NCBI GenBank assembly: GCA_012719595.1
Contig: JAAYAB010000087.1
Coordinates: forward strand, 1 to 35,992
Origin: Bacillota bacterium
GTDB taxonomy: Bacteria > Bacillota > DTU014
Reading direction: 5' to 3'
Length of the DNA stretch: 35,992 nt
Each line of letters opens with the position of its first letter. Position 1 is the first letter of the stretch. This document shows positions 1 through 9,171 of the stretch, piece by piece. A program made the position numbers and the translations under genes. A model generated the notes under the pieces. The model was not told the origin of the DNA. It searched no databases and worked only from the letters and a program-made list of their open reading frames with translations.

Positions 1-636
1 ATGTGAGCCGATGCGCTTCATCTTCTTTCGGAGAGACGATATATGTGCTTCTACCGCATTGTACATTACGTCGCTGTCAAGGGGCCAAATCTTTGAGATG
101 ATCGCTTCCTTCGTGAACACATGTCCAGGATTGCTCATGAAGAGATGGATCAGATCGAACTCCCTGGAGGTCAACTGGACCGATCTACCCTCACACTGCA
201 GTTCCACAGTCGATTCGTTGAGTGAAATGTTGGAGAAAGCGATGATATTGGTCCTAAGGGCCTGAGGTTTTCATCTATACAGTGCCCTCAGTCTCGCCAT
301 GAGCTCACCAGGAGCGAACGGTTTGGTGAGATAGTCGTCAGCGCCCTTATCTAGGCCGCTGATCTTGTCGTTGGGGCTTTTCTTTGCGGTCAACAACAGG
401 ACAGGCACTGTGCTGCCGCGTTCACGTATGCGTGTCAGCACCTCAATCCCATCCATCCCGGGCAACATGATGTCCAGCACTACCACGTCATAGGCGTCAG
501 TCATGATGTAGTCCTCGGCAGACACTCCATCGTGGACATAATCGACACTGCAGTTTTCTGCCTCAAGCAGCTCCTTCAATGATTCGCAGAGCTGCACCTC
601 ATCTTCGACTATCAGCACCTTCATGTGATATCTCAT
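1..636 (-). pseudogene. OmpR/PhoB-type response regulator, receiver plus winged-helix domain, interrupted by an in-frame TGA at 271-273; 3' end runs off the window
   Basis: Receiver ORF 271-636 (MKVLIVEDEVQLCESLKELL...DVVVLDIMLPGMDG...LLLTAKKS...GADDYLTKPFAPGELMARLRALYR*). The same minus frame past the TGA reads KPQALRTNIIAFSNISLNESTVELQCEGRSVQLTSREFDLIHLFMSNPGHVFTKEAIISKIWPLDSDVMYNAVEAHISSLRKKMKRIGSH, a Trans_reg_C domain. RBS ggagg upstream of ATG 636. Confidence 0.85.
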
Positions 637-825
637 CTTGCGCCTCCGTCAGGACGTGGGAGATGCCCAGCGCCTTCGCAGGGACTCTGCGCTTGTTACA
701 GCAGTGCCATTGCAGGGTCTTCGGCACCTGTCTCCTCGAATCCTTCAGTGCTAGCTCAGCTGACGGATGGTAAGATCGACCTTGATCGCTAGAGGGGTCG
801 ACGGTTCTGTGCTATCAGTAAGTGC

Positions 826-1251
826 TCAATCGGGAGTTCCACTCTCTGCAAGGTGATCACCATGATGGCAACTCTGCAACAGATCCAGGCTGCTCTTTTC
901 GAAGTCGAAGTAGGCGATCTTCCACCCGGTCGGAGCGACAAAGGGAGTGCCCACATACACACTCTTGTTCCTAAGCTCGTCAATTCCTCTTGAGATGTCT
1001 CGCATGGCAAAGGCAACGTGATGCAAGCCTGGCCCGTGCTCTTCAAGAAATTGCATGAGCTGCGGATGGTTGATCGGCCGCATCAGCTCTATCAACGTCG
1101 CACCGCTTTGAAATGTCGCGATCTCCACACTGCTCTTGCCCTCGAGGACTCGGCGGTCGCTCAACGGCAGTTCGAAGACATCGCGAAAGATGCGAATTGC
1201 ATCCTCCATATCATTGACTACATAGGCCACGTGATGAACTCCCTCAAACAT
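826..1251 (-). CDS. VOC family protein (glyoxalase / methylmalonyl-CoA epimerase-like)
   Basis: MFEGVHHVAYVVNDMEDAIRIFRDVFELPLSDRRVLEG...GATLIELMRP...HGPGLHHVAFAMRDI; VOC repeat pattern. Confidence 0.8.
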   Translation of the reverse strand: MFEGVHHVAYVVNDMEDAIRIFRDVFELPLSDRRVLEGKSSVEIATFQSGATLIELMRPINHPQLMQFLEEHGPGLHHVAFAMRDISRGIDELRNKSVYVGTPFVAPTGWKIAYFDFEKSSLDLLQSCHHGDHLAESGTPD

Positions 1252-1339
1252 GAGTTCTCCCTCCAGGCTATCTTGCAGATAAGACGTCGCTATGCCGACT
1301 CAGTCTATCACTGGCTATCACACTTGCGGTTTGGGTTGC

Positions 1340-1855
1340 TTACGGGCCGCACTCACCGCTCTGCTGTGCGGAGTTGTGACCACTCTTGACAAACGTCTCT
1401 TCGGCAAGTCTCTTGAAGTTCTTGTTATACTGTTGGACAGTCTTTCGAAATGCCCACTGAAACAGCAATCTGTCCATCAAGACTCCAATGATCCAACCTG
1501 GCAGTCTATAGTCCATTACCCAGTCGACATGGGTCATTTGTTGACCAATGCGCCGCATTGCTGTGCATGACCTGAAGTAACCTCCCAATGGCGTCTGTCC
1601 GATTGTCTCTATGGTCAAGTTTTCAGGCTCGTAGCGGGATACTTGGACGGGACTGTTCAGGAGAACCCCTGCCTTCTTGTAGACCAGAGTGTATGTGGTT
1701 CCCTTCCGGTCGATCGAGCCATCGATTCCCTTTACCGCAACAACGTCAAACTGCCATTCGGGAATCCTCTCAGCCTGCAATCCGAAGCTCCAAACATGCT
1801 CAACCGGAGCAGCGACGTCAAAATCTAGCTTTATAGACCCCACTCTGTTGCTCAA
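1340..1855 (-). CDS. SRPBCC (START-like/polyketide cyclase) family protein
   Basis: KLDFDVAAPVEHVWSFGLQAERIPEWQFDVVAVKGIDG...GTTYTLVYKKAG fits a SRPBCC N-terminal half. Confidence 0.7.
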   Translation of the reverse strand: MSNRVGSIKLDFDVAAPVEHVWSFGLQAERIPEWQFDVVAVKGIDGSIDRKGTTYTLVYKKAGVLLNSPVQVSRYEPENLTIETIGQTPLGGYFRSCTAMRRIGQQMTHVDWVMDYRLPGWIIGVLMDRLLFQWAFRKTVQQYNKNFKRLAEETFVKSGHNSAQQSGECGP

Positions 1856-2402
1856 CTCCGTATAGGACTACTTGGCGAATACTGTATGTCATGTAACCAT
1901 ATCGGCCCGAAATCTGCAACACCCTCTATTCCCTATTCTCTACCATCAGCGAGCCCATGCGCCGACCAGCGAAGCAGAGTACATTCGTGCGCCTTGGGAC
2001 GCACCGTTAGGTGCGTCCATGCGCCCAAACCCGCGCTGATAGGATGTCGCCGTCTGATGGGTCCCTCTCCAAGAGCGATCGAAGTCCTCCAGCGACTGAC
2101 GAGCGAGCCAACATGGGCAAGGCCGACATAGTGATAGCGCTAGTGCTGAGGCTGACTCTCTACGATGAGTTCGCGGAGGACTAGTCAAGGCGCGCAATAT
2201 AGGTCATAATCGGACTGGAGACGCACCACCGCGTCCATGAGGCGCGGGTCGCAGTTTCCACGACGCAAGGAGTCACGGCATCGATCCGGCCAGTAGGCCA
2301 GGGCGTCGATGACTCGCGTAGGTCGCAGCATCGATTGCACAACGGGTCGATGTGGGCGCTCCTGGGTGCATTCACGAGCCCAGGCTACGAGGAGATGGAA
2401 CC

Positions 2403-2867
2403 ATGAACATAGGGATCATTGTGTATTCCCACAGCGGAAATACTCTATCAGTTGCTCAGAGACTCGAGAAGGCCATGACAGCTGCCGGGCATACTGTGAC
2501 CATCGAACGGGTAGAACCGGTCAACGACGATCCGAACTCGAACGCCCCAGTGCAGCTCAAGTCAGCCCCTGACATCCGTCCATATGACGCTGTTGTCATC
2601 GCATCACCGGTGCATGCGTTTTCTCTGCCACGGATCATGAAGCTCTATCTATCTCAGATATCAGACATGACAGGCAAGAAGGTATCCTGCTTTGTGACGC
2701 AGCACCTTAAGCAATCATGGCTGGGCGGAAGTCGTACAGTGCGACAGATCCAGTCCGCCTGCAGAGCCAAGGGAGCAGAAATCATGTCAAGTGGTATCGT
2801 CCACTGGTCTGCTGCGACGCGGCAGGATCAGATAGACGACGTTGTGAGGAGGCTAAGCGCGTTCTGA
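2403..2867 (+). CDS. Flavodoxin-like protein
   Basis: MNIGIIVYSHSGNTLSVAQRLEKAM...YDAVVIASPVHAFSLPRIMKLYL; FMN phosphate-binding loop SHSGNT. ATG 2403 preceded by gaggagat. Confidence 0.8.
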   Translation: MNIGIIVYSHSGNTLSVAQRLEKAMTAAGHTVTIERVEPVNDDPNSNAPVQLKSAPDIRPYDAVVIASPVHAFSLPRIMKLYLSQISDMTGKKVSCFVTQHLKQSWLGGSRTVRQIQSACRAKGAEIMSSGIVHWSAATRQDQIDDVVRRLSAF

Positions 2868-3065
2868 CATGCCCTTGAGCAGCTCGTTGAGGTCAGCACT
2901 TGACGACGAGGCCAGAAGCCTTGCTGACTCGAGTTGGGCGTCATAGTCGGCTCCGCGCCGAACGATGTCGTCAGTGATCTCGCTGTAGAGTTCCTGCAGC
3001 TGCTCTCTGACAAGACCTCCATACCGACGCCCCATTTGTCGCCAAGTGCCAGTCAGGCTAAGCAC
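2853..3065 (-). pseudogene. Short N-terminal-like fragment resembling C45 / acyl-CoA:6-APA acyltransferase (linear amide hydrolase) proteins
   Basis: VLSLTGTWRQMGRRYGGLVREQLQELYSEITDDIV resembles the N-terminal motif of C45 hydrolases, but the ORF stops after about 70 aa and abuts the convergent flavodoxin gene. Confidence 0.4.
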
Positions 3066-3152
3066 CCAATAGACGTCATCGCTGGTTTTGTAGGATCGAG
3101 CCCCTCAAGAGCACACTGTTGTTTCTACGGTTTTCCTGTGTATCCTTGCAGA

Positions 3153-3190
3153 CAAAAACTAAGGAACCCCCAGTTATCCGGAGATTCCTT
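3153..3190 (-). terminator. Rho-independent terminator downstream of the tRNA pair
   Basis: Minus strand AAGGAATCTCC-GGATAACT-GGGGGTTCCTT-AGTTTTTG: GC-rich stem then T-run. Confidence 0.8.
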
Positions 3191-3192
3191 CT

Positions 3193-3267
3193 TGGAGCCG
3201 ATGGTGGGAGTCGAACCCACGACCTGCTCATTACGAGTGAGCTGCTCTACCACTGAGCCACATCGGC
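3193..3267 (-). tRNA. tRNA-Thr (anticodon CGT)
   Basis: GCCGATGTGGCTCAGTGGTAGAGCAGCTCACTCGTAATGAGCAGGTCGTGGGTTCGACTCCCACCATCGGCTCCA; full cloverleaf, encoded CCA, loop CTCGTAA. Confidence 0.95.
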
Positions 3268-3279
3268 AAGGGCACAAAA

Positions 3280-3354
3280 TGGAGCGGACGACGGGATTCG
3301 AACCCGCGATCCTCGGCTTGGGAAGCCGATGCTCTACCGCTGAGCCACGTCCGC
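3280..3354 (-). tRNA. tRNA-Gly (anticodon CCC)
   Basis: GCGGACGTGGCTCAGCGGTAGAGCATCGGCTTCCCAAGCCGAGGATCGCGGGTTCGAATCCCGTCGTCCGCTCCA; full cloverleaf, encoded CCA, loop TTCCCAA. Confidence 0.95.
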
Positions 3355-3483
3355 ACCTGTTTCAAGGGATGCAGCTTTGGCTGGCCTCAAATCGAAAGCG
3401 ACACAACCCAAAGCTCCTTGTGGAAACATGATAGCACGGAAGCCACAGAGATGTCAACCGCAGTTGCACCCGCTGCGGATCTG

Positions 3484-4035
3484 TCAGTCGCCGCTATACT
3501 CGTTGCCTACCACTCCGATCGAGGACAGCGGGTAGTATCTGAAGACCACCCTTCCCACGATCCGGTCGATGTCCAGAAAGCCTACCGTCCCTCTGCTGTC
3601 ATCGCTATTGTTGCGATTGTCTCCCAGCACCCACACTGCGCCCTCAGGAACCGTCCGCTTTGGGATGTCTCCTCCACGCCTGATGATATCCTTCACATAG
3701 TCCTCTTGCAGGCGGCGTCCATTGACGTATACCAGCCCGTTCTCTGACCAGACCTGCTCTCCCGGCAGCGCTATCACGCGCTTTATGTACCTTCCCTGGG
3801 GAGTATCAAAGACGACGATGTCTCCACGCTCGGGCCCGCGGAACCTGTACGTCAGCTTGTCGAGCCAGAGACGATCTCTGTCTCTCAGGGTCGGCTCCAT
3901 CGAACTCCCATCTACGACTGTACTCCTCCCGATGAACACCATCACAAACGCTGCGATGGCCACTGCTATACCGATGCACTTGATCCACTCGTAGATCTCT
4001 GTCTTTGCCTTCTTTGAGAGTACAGGCATAGCCAT
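3484..4035 (-). CDS. lepB: Signal peptidase I
   Basis: N-terminal TM; DGSSMEPTL (catalytic Ser), RGDIVVFDTPQGRYIKRVIALPGE (catalytic Lys), VLGDNRNNSDDSR. Confidence 0.95.
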   Translation of the reverse strand: MAMPVLSKKAKTEIYEWIKCIGIAVAIAAFVMVFIGRSTVVDGSSMEPTLRDRDRLWLDKLTYRFRGPERGDIVVFDTPQGRYIKRVIALPGEQVWSENGLVYVNGRRLQEDYVKDIIRRGGDIPKRTVPEGAVWVLGDNRNNSDDSRGTVGFLDIDRIVGRVVFRYYPLSSIGVVGNEYSGD

Positions 4036-4100
4036 CGAATCATATCACTCCCAACTCGCTCGCCCCGATGATCTGAACCGCTGACCTGCACTGCCAGCGG

Positions 4101-5417
4101 TTACACTCCATCCATGACCGACCGTGATCGGACAGACCCATCAGTGTCGCCGTCAAGTACTAGACGCAGAGAGGCCAAGTCTGGTTCCTCTGACAACACG
4201 GTCCCACCAGTGACAGTCACATCCACACGCACGCTCGTCCTCCTGTGTCCCTCGGCCATCAGAGACAGGTCCCATACCCCGCTCGCTATGTTCAGCACGA
4301 ACATGCCAGATTCATCAGTCGATACGGTTGCGACCCAGTCTCTCGAATCCGGTCTAGTCACCTCGATCCACACATTGGACACAGGCTCACCGGCGTGGTC
4401 GACCACCATCCCGGAAACGCGAGCATCAGAGGGCAACAGGGCTATATCCTGAATGATCTGCGATCTGCCATGGTCCACAGCCACCTGCACGCCTATGTGA
4501 GTCCATCCGTTCTTCCAGGCTTTGATCTCCCAACTGCCTGCAGGCAGGTAGAGGGAGTAGTATCCGTTCGAGTCCGACAGCGTGCTGCCCACAAATCTGC
4601 CTTCCTGAGTGTATGCACACAGCTTGACATCAGGAACCACTCCACCCTGGGTGTCCAGCACTCGGCCTGTGATCCTGACATCCGCGGGCACTCCGGCCAA
4701 GACAACGTCTACTCGCTCGTTCGCGCTTACCTTCGTCAGCTGCGGCCTAAACACAGAGTCGGAAGTCCAGGCACTGACAACATAGTCCCCGCCGGCCACG
4801 CTGAACTGGAAAGAGCCATCGCCGCCAGTCTCGGTCGATGCTACGCAGGCGCTCTCAGTTTGGCTGAACAGAACAACTCGGGCACGTTCCACTGGAATGC
4901 CTACCGGATCGACAACTGTGCCACGAATGACTGATGTCGCCTTTCTCATCACGACGTCGAGGAGATGCCACCGTTCAGATGCAGTTGACACTGTCTGTAA
5001 CGTAGGGTGAAAGCCTGGAACCTCAAACCTGAGCAGCCAGATTCCAGGGTCACTCTGGACTCTGTAGGTGCCATCCTCATGTATCTGATCCACTGTAACG
5101 AGGCCGTAATCGCTGGAAAACAAGCTTACGACACCGGGACCGACAGCAACGCCGTCCTCGTCGACGACGGCGCCGATGATGACCGACGATCCATCGACTA
5201 GGGGCAATCCAGCGATCTGGTCAGCTGCAGCCGCTGTGAGCAGTACGCTGGCCACGATTCCAGCTGCAAGGCACACTGCCCACAGGATCAGCGCAAGACT
5301 TCGACGCCTGAGTCTGCGCTGTTGCTCGTCTCCGGCTCTGCCGACTGCCCACCCTGAGCTTGCACAGTTTTCAGAATATACTCTCGATTCAGGTGATAGA
5401 GACCTCGACATAATCAA
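4101..5417 (-). CDS. Membrane-anchored protein with tandem carboxypeptidase-regulatory-like (CarboxypepD_reg/Cna-B-like) domains
   Basis: N-terminal TM plus repeats of the type IRGTVVDPVGIPVERARVVLFSQT..., ITGRVLDTQGGVVPDVKLCAYTQEG..., VSGMVVDHAGEPVSNVWIEVTRPDS.... Confidence 0.8.
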   Translation of the reverse strand: MIMSRSLSPESRVYSENCASSGWAVGRAGDEQQRRLRRRSLALILWAVCLAAGIVASVLLTAAAADQIAGLPLVDGSSVIIGAVVDEDGVAVGPGVVSLFSSDYGLVTVDQIHEDGTYRVQSDPGIWLLRFEVPGFHPTLQTVSTASERWHLLDVVMRKATSVIRGTVVDPVGIPVERARVVLFSQTESACVASTETGGDGSFQFSVAGGDYVVSAWTSDSVFRPQLTKVSANERVDVVLAGVPADVRITGRVLDTQGGVVPDVKLCAYTQEGRFVGSTLSDSNGYYSLYLPAGSWEIKAWKNGWTHIGVQVAVDHGRSQIIQDIALLPSDARVSGMVVDHAGEPVSNVWIEVTRPDSRDWVATVSTDESGMFVLNIASGVWDLSLMAEGHRRTSVRVDVTVTGGTVLSEEPDLASLRLVLDGDTDGSVRSRSVMDGV

Positions 5418-5481
5418 CCCCTCCCATCCACAGTCCAGTATGAACCGGACGGGAGAGGCCTATACATCGGGTCGCTTGCCC

Positions 5482-5598
5482 TATGCCACTGCTGCCAGGG
5501 TTCCGGCCACCATGTTCTGTTATGCCGTCACTGCCAGAATCCCCGCAGCGGCCTGTCGATAGGCCATCACTGCCAGAATTTCCACCAGGGCTTCTTGT
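5482..5598. repeat. Three degenerate 39-bp tandem units, the third containing the 3' end of the 5567-6346 gene
   Basis: 5482 tatgccactgctgccagggttccgg..., 5521 tatgccgtcactgccagaatccccg..., 5560 taggccatcactgccagaatttccac...; period exactly 39. Confidence 0.65.
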
Positions 5599-6346
5599 TC
5601 TGGCTCAACAGCTCCTTGATCCTCTCCTCAGTCTGCTTGTAGTATTCCCTCTGCTCGCGGTCTCGTCTGGCTTCCATTATGCGTCTCTTGAGATCGACGG
5701 CTTCGTGCAGCTTTCTAAGCTCCTCCAGCTGAGACTCGAGGGTCTTGATCTGGTTATCTCTTGAGACAAGGGTCTCAAGAGCGCTCGCGGTGCGCTCGAG
5801 GACTGCAGATTCCGGCCGCGCTCCACCGTCTCGGGCCAGTTCAGTGACAGCGTCCGCAATCGAACGGAGGGCGCGCGGCTCCTCCTTTTCTGCTAGCTTC
5901 GTCAATGCGTCAGCCGTTTTCTTGAACGCCGCGAGCTCTTCTTCGCGGGAGGACAGCTTTTCCACCGAGTCGGCCAGCCTCTCCATGGCCTGGGTCTGGC
6001 GAACCAACACCGGCAATACAACGCCAGCAAGCTGTTGGGATAATGCTGTGGTCTCCGCTCTCAGCACCTCCACAAGCTCGGTTCCGTCATCCACCCGAAC
6101 GGTCCTCGGATACAGGCGGGCCAATCGAGCCTCGATCTCCGATGGTCTCTGGTCGCTGGAGAACAGGCTATGGATCATCCGTACGATCTCCACTGCCTCC
6201 GGGCGGTAGACTACCTCCCCATCGACCTCGAGGCTCGGGATGTATGCTTCAAACCTCTCGATATAGAAACGGACTGAGCTCTCGGGGATCCCGAGGCGAT
6301 CAGCTATGTCGGGCAGTGTAAGGAAATCGTTCTCCATTCGGCACAT
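5567..6346 (-). CDS. MerR-like HTH protein with long coiled coil and aromatic/basic C-terminal tail (RacA-like architecture)
   Basis: DFLTLPDIADRLGIPESSVRFYIERFEAYIPS...YRPEAVEIVRMI, then coiled coil, ending LLSQNKKPWWKFWQ. Confidence 0.75.
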   Translation of the reverse strand: MCRMENDFLTLPDIADRLGIPESSVRFYIERFEAYIPSLEVDGEVVYRPEAVEIVRMIHSLFSSDQRPSEIEARLARLYPRTVRVDDGTELVEVLRAETTALSQQLAGVVLPVLVRQTQAMERLADSVEKLSSREEELAAFKKTADALTKLAEKEEPRALRSIADAVTELARDGGARPESAVLERTASALETLVSRDNQIKTLESQLEELRKLHEAVDLKRRIMEARRDREQREYYKQTEERIKELLSQNKKPWWKFWQ

Positions 6347-6603
6347 CGCTCCCTGGCTATCGGCCTAGCTGCAGACCAACACAAGGCACCTAGACTTTTG
6401 CAATACATTCTACATTCACCCTCTCGATGTCCTTCATCGCTGCTCATCGATTTCAGTAGCTGCGGTCTCAGCGATGCTCCCGAATAAAGACAGGATTACA
6501 GGGCCAAGCTAAACCTGTGGTCTGCCTGCGCTGGAAAGAATGAGCGTGACAGGCCGGTTCGCAGGAGGCAATCCTTCGATTCTCGCCACACAACTCCACC
6601 GCA

Positions 6604-8607
6604 GTGGACTGGAGCCGATCTAGCAGAATGGCCGCTCAATTCCACTTCTCACCGAGGCCCAACCGAGCACACGAGATTCGTTGGCGCGCCTTTGAGCCAC
6701 AGGCTTTTGAAGAGGCCGTTCGTCAGCACAAATTGATCCTGCTCAGCATCTCAGCGGTTTGGTGCCACTGGTGCCACGTGATGGACGAGACCACCTACTC
6801 CGACCAAGAGATAATAGACCTGATTAACTCCAGTTTCGTCCCGATCAGGGTAGACACAGACCAAAGACCCGACGTCAACTCCCGGTACAACATGGGCGGA
6901 TGGCCGACGACAGCGTTCCTGACTCCTGACGGGAAGATACTGACAGGCGGGACCTACATCCCCGCGTCGCGCATGAAGCGTCTATTGAGAGACGCGGCAG
7001 CTGCAGTCTCCCGAGGAGCAGTCGAAATGAGCACCCGCCCCCTGGTTGACGACGAGCCTGATGACGAATCCGAGGATGGACCCGAGGAGAGTCCTGCGCT
7101 GGCGGACGAACCCCAGGTACGGGTCGATGACTCAGACCTCTGGGATACCTATGAGTGGATCAGAGATGACCTCATCAATGATTACGACGCGGACTTCGGC
7201 GGGTTCGGTGCGCAGCCCAAATTCCCGATGGCCGAGGCGCTGAGATTCGCAATCCACGATCATGTCCTCACCGGCAACCCGGTGATGGAGACGATAGCAA
7301 CCCACACCCTGAGGTCGATGATCCGCGGCGGAATATATGACCAGGTAGAAGGCGGGTTCTTCCGTTACTCCACAACCAGAGACTGGGGCATCCCTCACTT
7401 CGAGAAGATGCTGGAGGACAACAGCCAACTGCTGGATGTGCTCGTGGATGCGTACAAAGTGACACGCGATGAGACGTTTCTGAGAACAGCACTGGATATC
7501 CTAAGGTACCTCGAGGTTCGGCTGTTTCAGCAAGATCCTCCCGCATTCTCGGGATCACAGGATGCAGACGAGGCCTACTACTCCATGGATGCGTCAGGAC
7601 GCCGCACCCTTACTCCTCCGTACATAGACCGCAACATCTACTGCACGTGGAATGCTCTTGCAGTCCAGGCCATCCTCAACCTGTGGACTGTGACCGCAGA
7701 GGAGTCGCAGCGAGCTTTGGCTATGTCGGTCGCGGAGACGCTGAAGTCCAGGCTGTACGACCCAGACGAGGGCGTCTATCACTACCTCGACAGCGAGACC
7801 CGCGAGCCGGCGCTTCCGGGCATGTTGGACGACCAACTCCGGTTCGCAGAGATGTCTCTCCGAGTGTACAGCATGACGGGCATGACGAGCTGGCGGACAC
7901 TTGCCGGTCAGCTTATTGATCGCACATTAGGCCTGTACCGTGGAAAACGAGGGTTGTTGTCGGACGTCCTGACCGATCGCAGTCTGCCGGGGCAGTTGTC
8001 TCATCGACTGTATGACTTCAGCGAGAACGCTCGTGCCGCTTCACTCCTAGCCTGGGCAAGCGTAATCCTTGATCGTGACGACCTGCGAGACGCCGGGTTA
8101 CGGATCGCACGAGCGCTTAAGCCTCGGGCAGCGTCACATGGTCCATTTGCAGCGGGATTCGCCCTTGCAGTTGCTGATCTGCTGCGTGCATGGACGCGCG
8201 TGACCGTTGTCGGCGAGCTCGCTCCTCTCGACGGGAAGTCGATGACAGAGTTTCTCAGAGTCCTCCACTCCGACGTGCGGCCGCAGCTGGCGGTCATGCC
8301 ACTCGATGTCACCACCGACCGGCAAGAGATCGAGCGCATCGGTCTGCCTACTGACCAGCTCCCCGTGGCCATGGCATGCGCAGGAAGGAGATGTTTTCAG
8401 CCTCAGTTCGACGCACACTCGGTTCTCGGAATGCTAGATCAGATGAAGGAGGGCCGCAGCGGACCGAACCGCCATCAGAAGGAATACAACGAAAAGCGCA
8501 GGCAGGAGGTCTCCGACCTTGATCTTGGCCATACCGAGAAGGTTGATACCTATGCCGAGCACCAGCAATCCTCCGACGCCCTGCATGACATGGACAACCG
8601 GTGCTGA
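6604..8607 (+). CDS. Thioredoxin domain-containing protein of the YyaL / DUF255 (SPATA20-like) family; start may be 6628
   Basis: FSPRPNRAHEIRWRAFEPQAFEEA...WCHWCHVMDETTYSDQEIIDLINSSFVPIRVDTDQRPDVN..GGWPTTAFLTPDG...GGTYIP; QDADE and CTWNAL in the second domain. Confidence 0.9.
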   Translation: MDWSRSSRMAAQFHFSPRPNRAHEIRWRAFEPQAFEEAVRQHKLILLSISAVWCHWCHVMDETTYSDQEIIDLINSSFVPIRVDTDQRPDVNSRYNMGGWPTTAFLTPDGKILTGGTYIPASRMKRLLRDAAAAVSRGAVEMSTRPLVDDEPDDESEDGPEESPALADEPQVRVDDSDLWDTYEWIRDDLINDYDADFGGFGAQPKFPMAEALRFAIHDHVLTGNPVMETIATHTLRSMIRGGIYDQVEGGFFRYSTTRDWGIPHFEKMLEDNSQLLDVLVDAYKVTRDETFLRTALDILRYLEVRLFQQDPPAFSGSQDADEAYYSMDASGRRTLTPPYIDRNIYCTWNALAVQAILNLWTVTAEESQRALAMSVAETLKSRLYDPDEGVYHYLDSETREPALPGMLDDQLRFAEMSLRVYSMTGMTSWRTLAGQLIDRTLGLYRGKRGLLSDVLTDRSLPGQLSHRLYDFSENARAASLLAWASVILDRDDLRDAGLRIARALKPRAASHGPFAAGFALAVADLLRAWTRVTVVGELAPLDGKSMTEFLRVLHSDVRPQLAVMPLDVTTDRQEIERIGLPTDQLPVAMACAGRRCFQPQFDAHSVLGMLDQMKEGRSGPNRHQKEYNEKRRQEVSDLDLGHTEKVDTYAEHQQSSDALHDMDNRC

Positions 8608-9171
8608 GAGCACCGACTGCGCCAACGAAGCCAACAGCGTGATCGTTCCCTGATACACCAAGACAGCCACTGCCGAAAAAGCAACGCCGAGGCCCAGTGT
8701 CGAGGCAAAGGCAATACTGGCTGTCCCGTCGAGCACAGCCTTAGTTGCCAGTGTCCGGATGTCGCCGAGCAGGGCGTCATTGATCGACCCGACGATCGCC
8801 ATCGGACCTACACAGAACAGGAGACTGGCAACGACGAACCCCTGGGCGATCTGACCCCTTCCCGTCCTATTGGCATATCTCCTCTCGATCGCTTGTCCAA
8901 GAGCATCGAGCCTCTTCTCAATTCCCAATAGGCTGCCGACAATGGCTCCGACGAGCACACACACGAGTATGACGAGGACGCCGTCGACCACGAAATACGC
9001 ACTGACGGTTGGGAAGTCTGCTGACAGGGCCATCTGCAGCCCTATGAAGACCACGAACAGCCCCACGCCCTGCATGACAGTTGACAGGGCTTTCTCAGGG
9101 AGCTTGGTGTTGAACACCATGCCGATAGCGGATCCGATCAATATTGCAGCTACGTTGATCAAAGTACCCAT
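8434..9171 (-). CDS. DUF554 family membrane protein
   Basis: MGTLINVAAILIGSAIGMVFNTKLPEK...FCVGPMAIVGSINDALLGD...LDGTASIAFASTLGLGVAFSA, characteristic DUF554. Confidence 0.9.
   Translation of the reverse strand: MGTLINVAAILIGSAIGMVFNTKLPEKALSTVMQGVGLFVVFIGLQMALSADFPTVSAYFVVDGVLVILVCVLVGAIVGSLLGIEKRLDALGQAIERRYANRTGRGQIAQGFVVASLLFCVGPMAIVGSINDALLGDIRTLATKAVLDGTASIAFASTLGLGVAFSAVAVLVYQGTITLLASLAQSVLSAPVVHVMQGVGGLLVLGIGINLLGMAKIKVGDLLPALFVVFLLMAVRSAAALLHLI

Noticed and set aside
241-273. Selenocysteine insertion at the response-regulator TGA
   Set aside because: Only a weak imperfect hairpin (CCTCAGGCCCTTAGG) follows; the inter-domain linker position has no catalytic need for Sec. Nonsense mutation or sequence error is simpler.
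2934-3431. 165-aa plus-strand ORF (…MVGVEPTTCSLRVSCSTTEPHRQGHKMERTTGFEPAILGLGSRCSTAEPRPHL…)
   Set aside because: It is the conceptual translation across the antisense of two tRNA genes; a well-known false-protein pattern.
4245-4934. 229-aa ORF antisense to the carboxypeptidase-regulatory repeat protein
   Set aside because: Shadow ORF without an RBS or domain signal.
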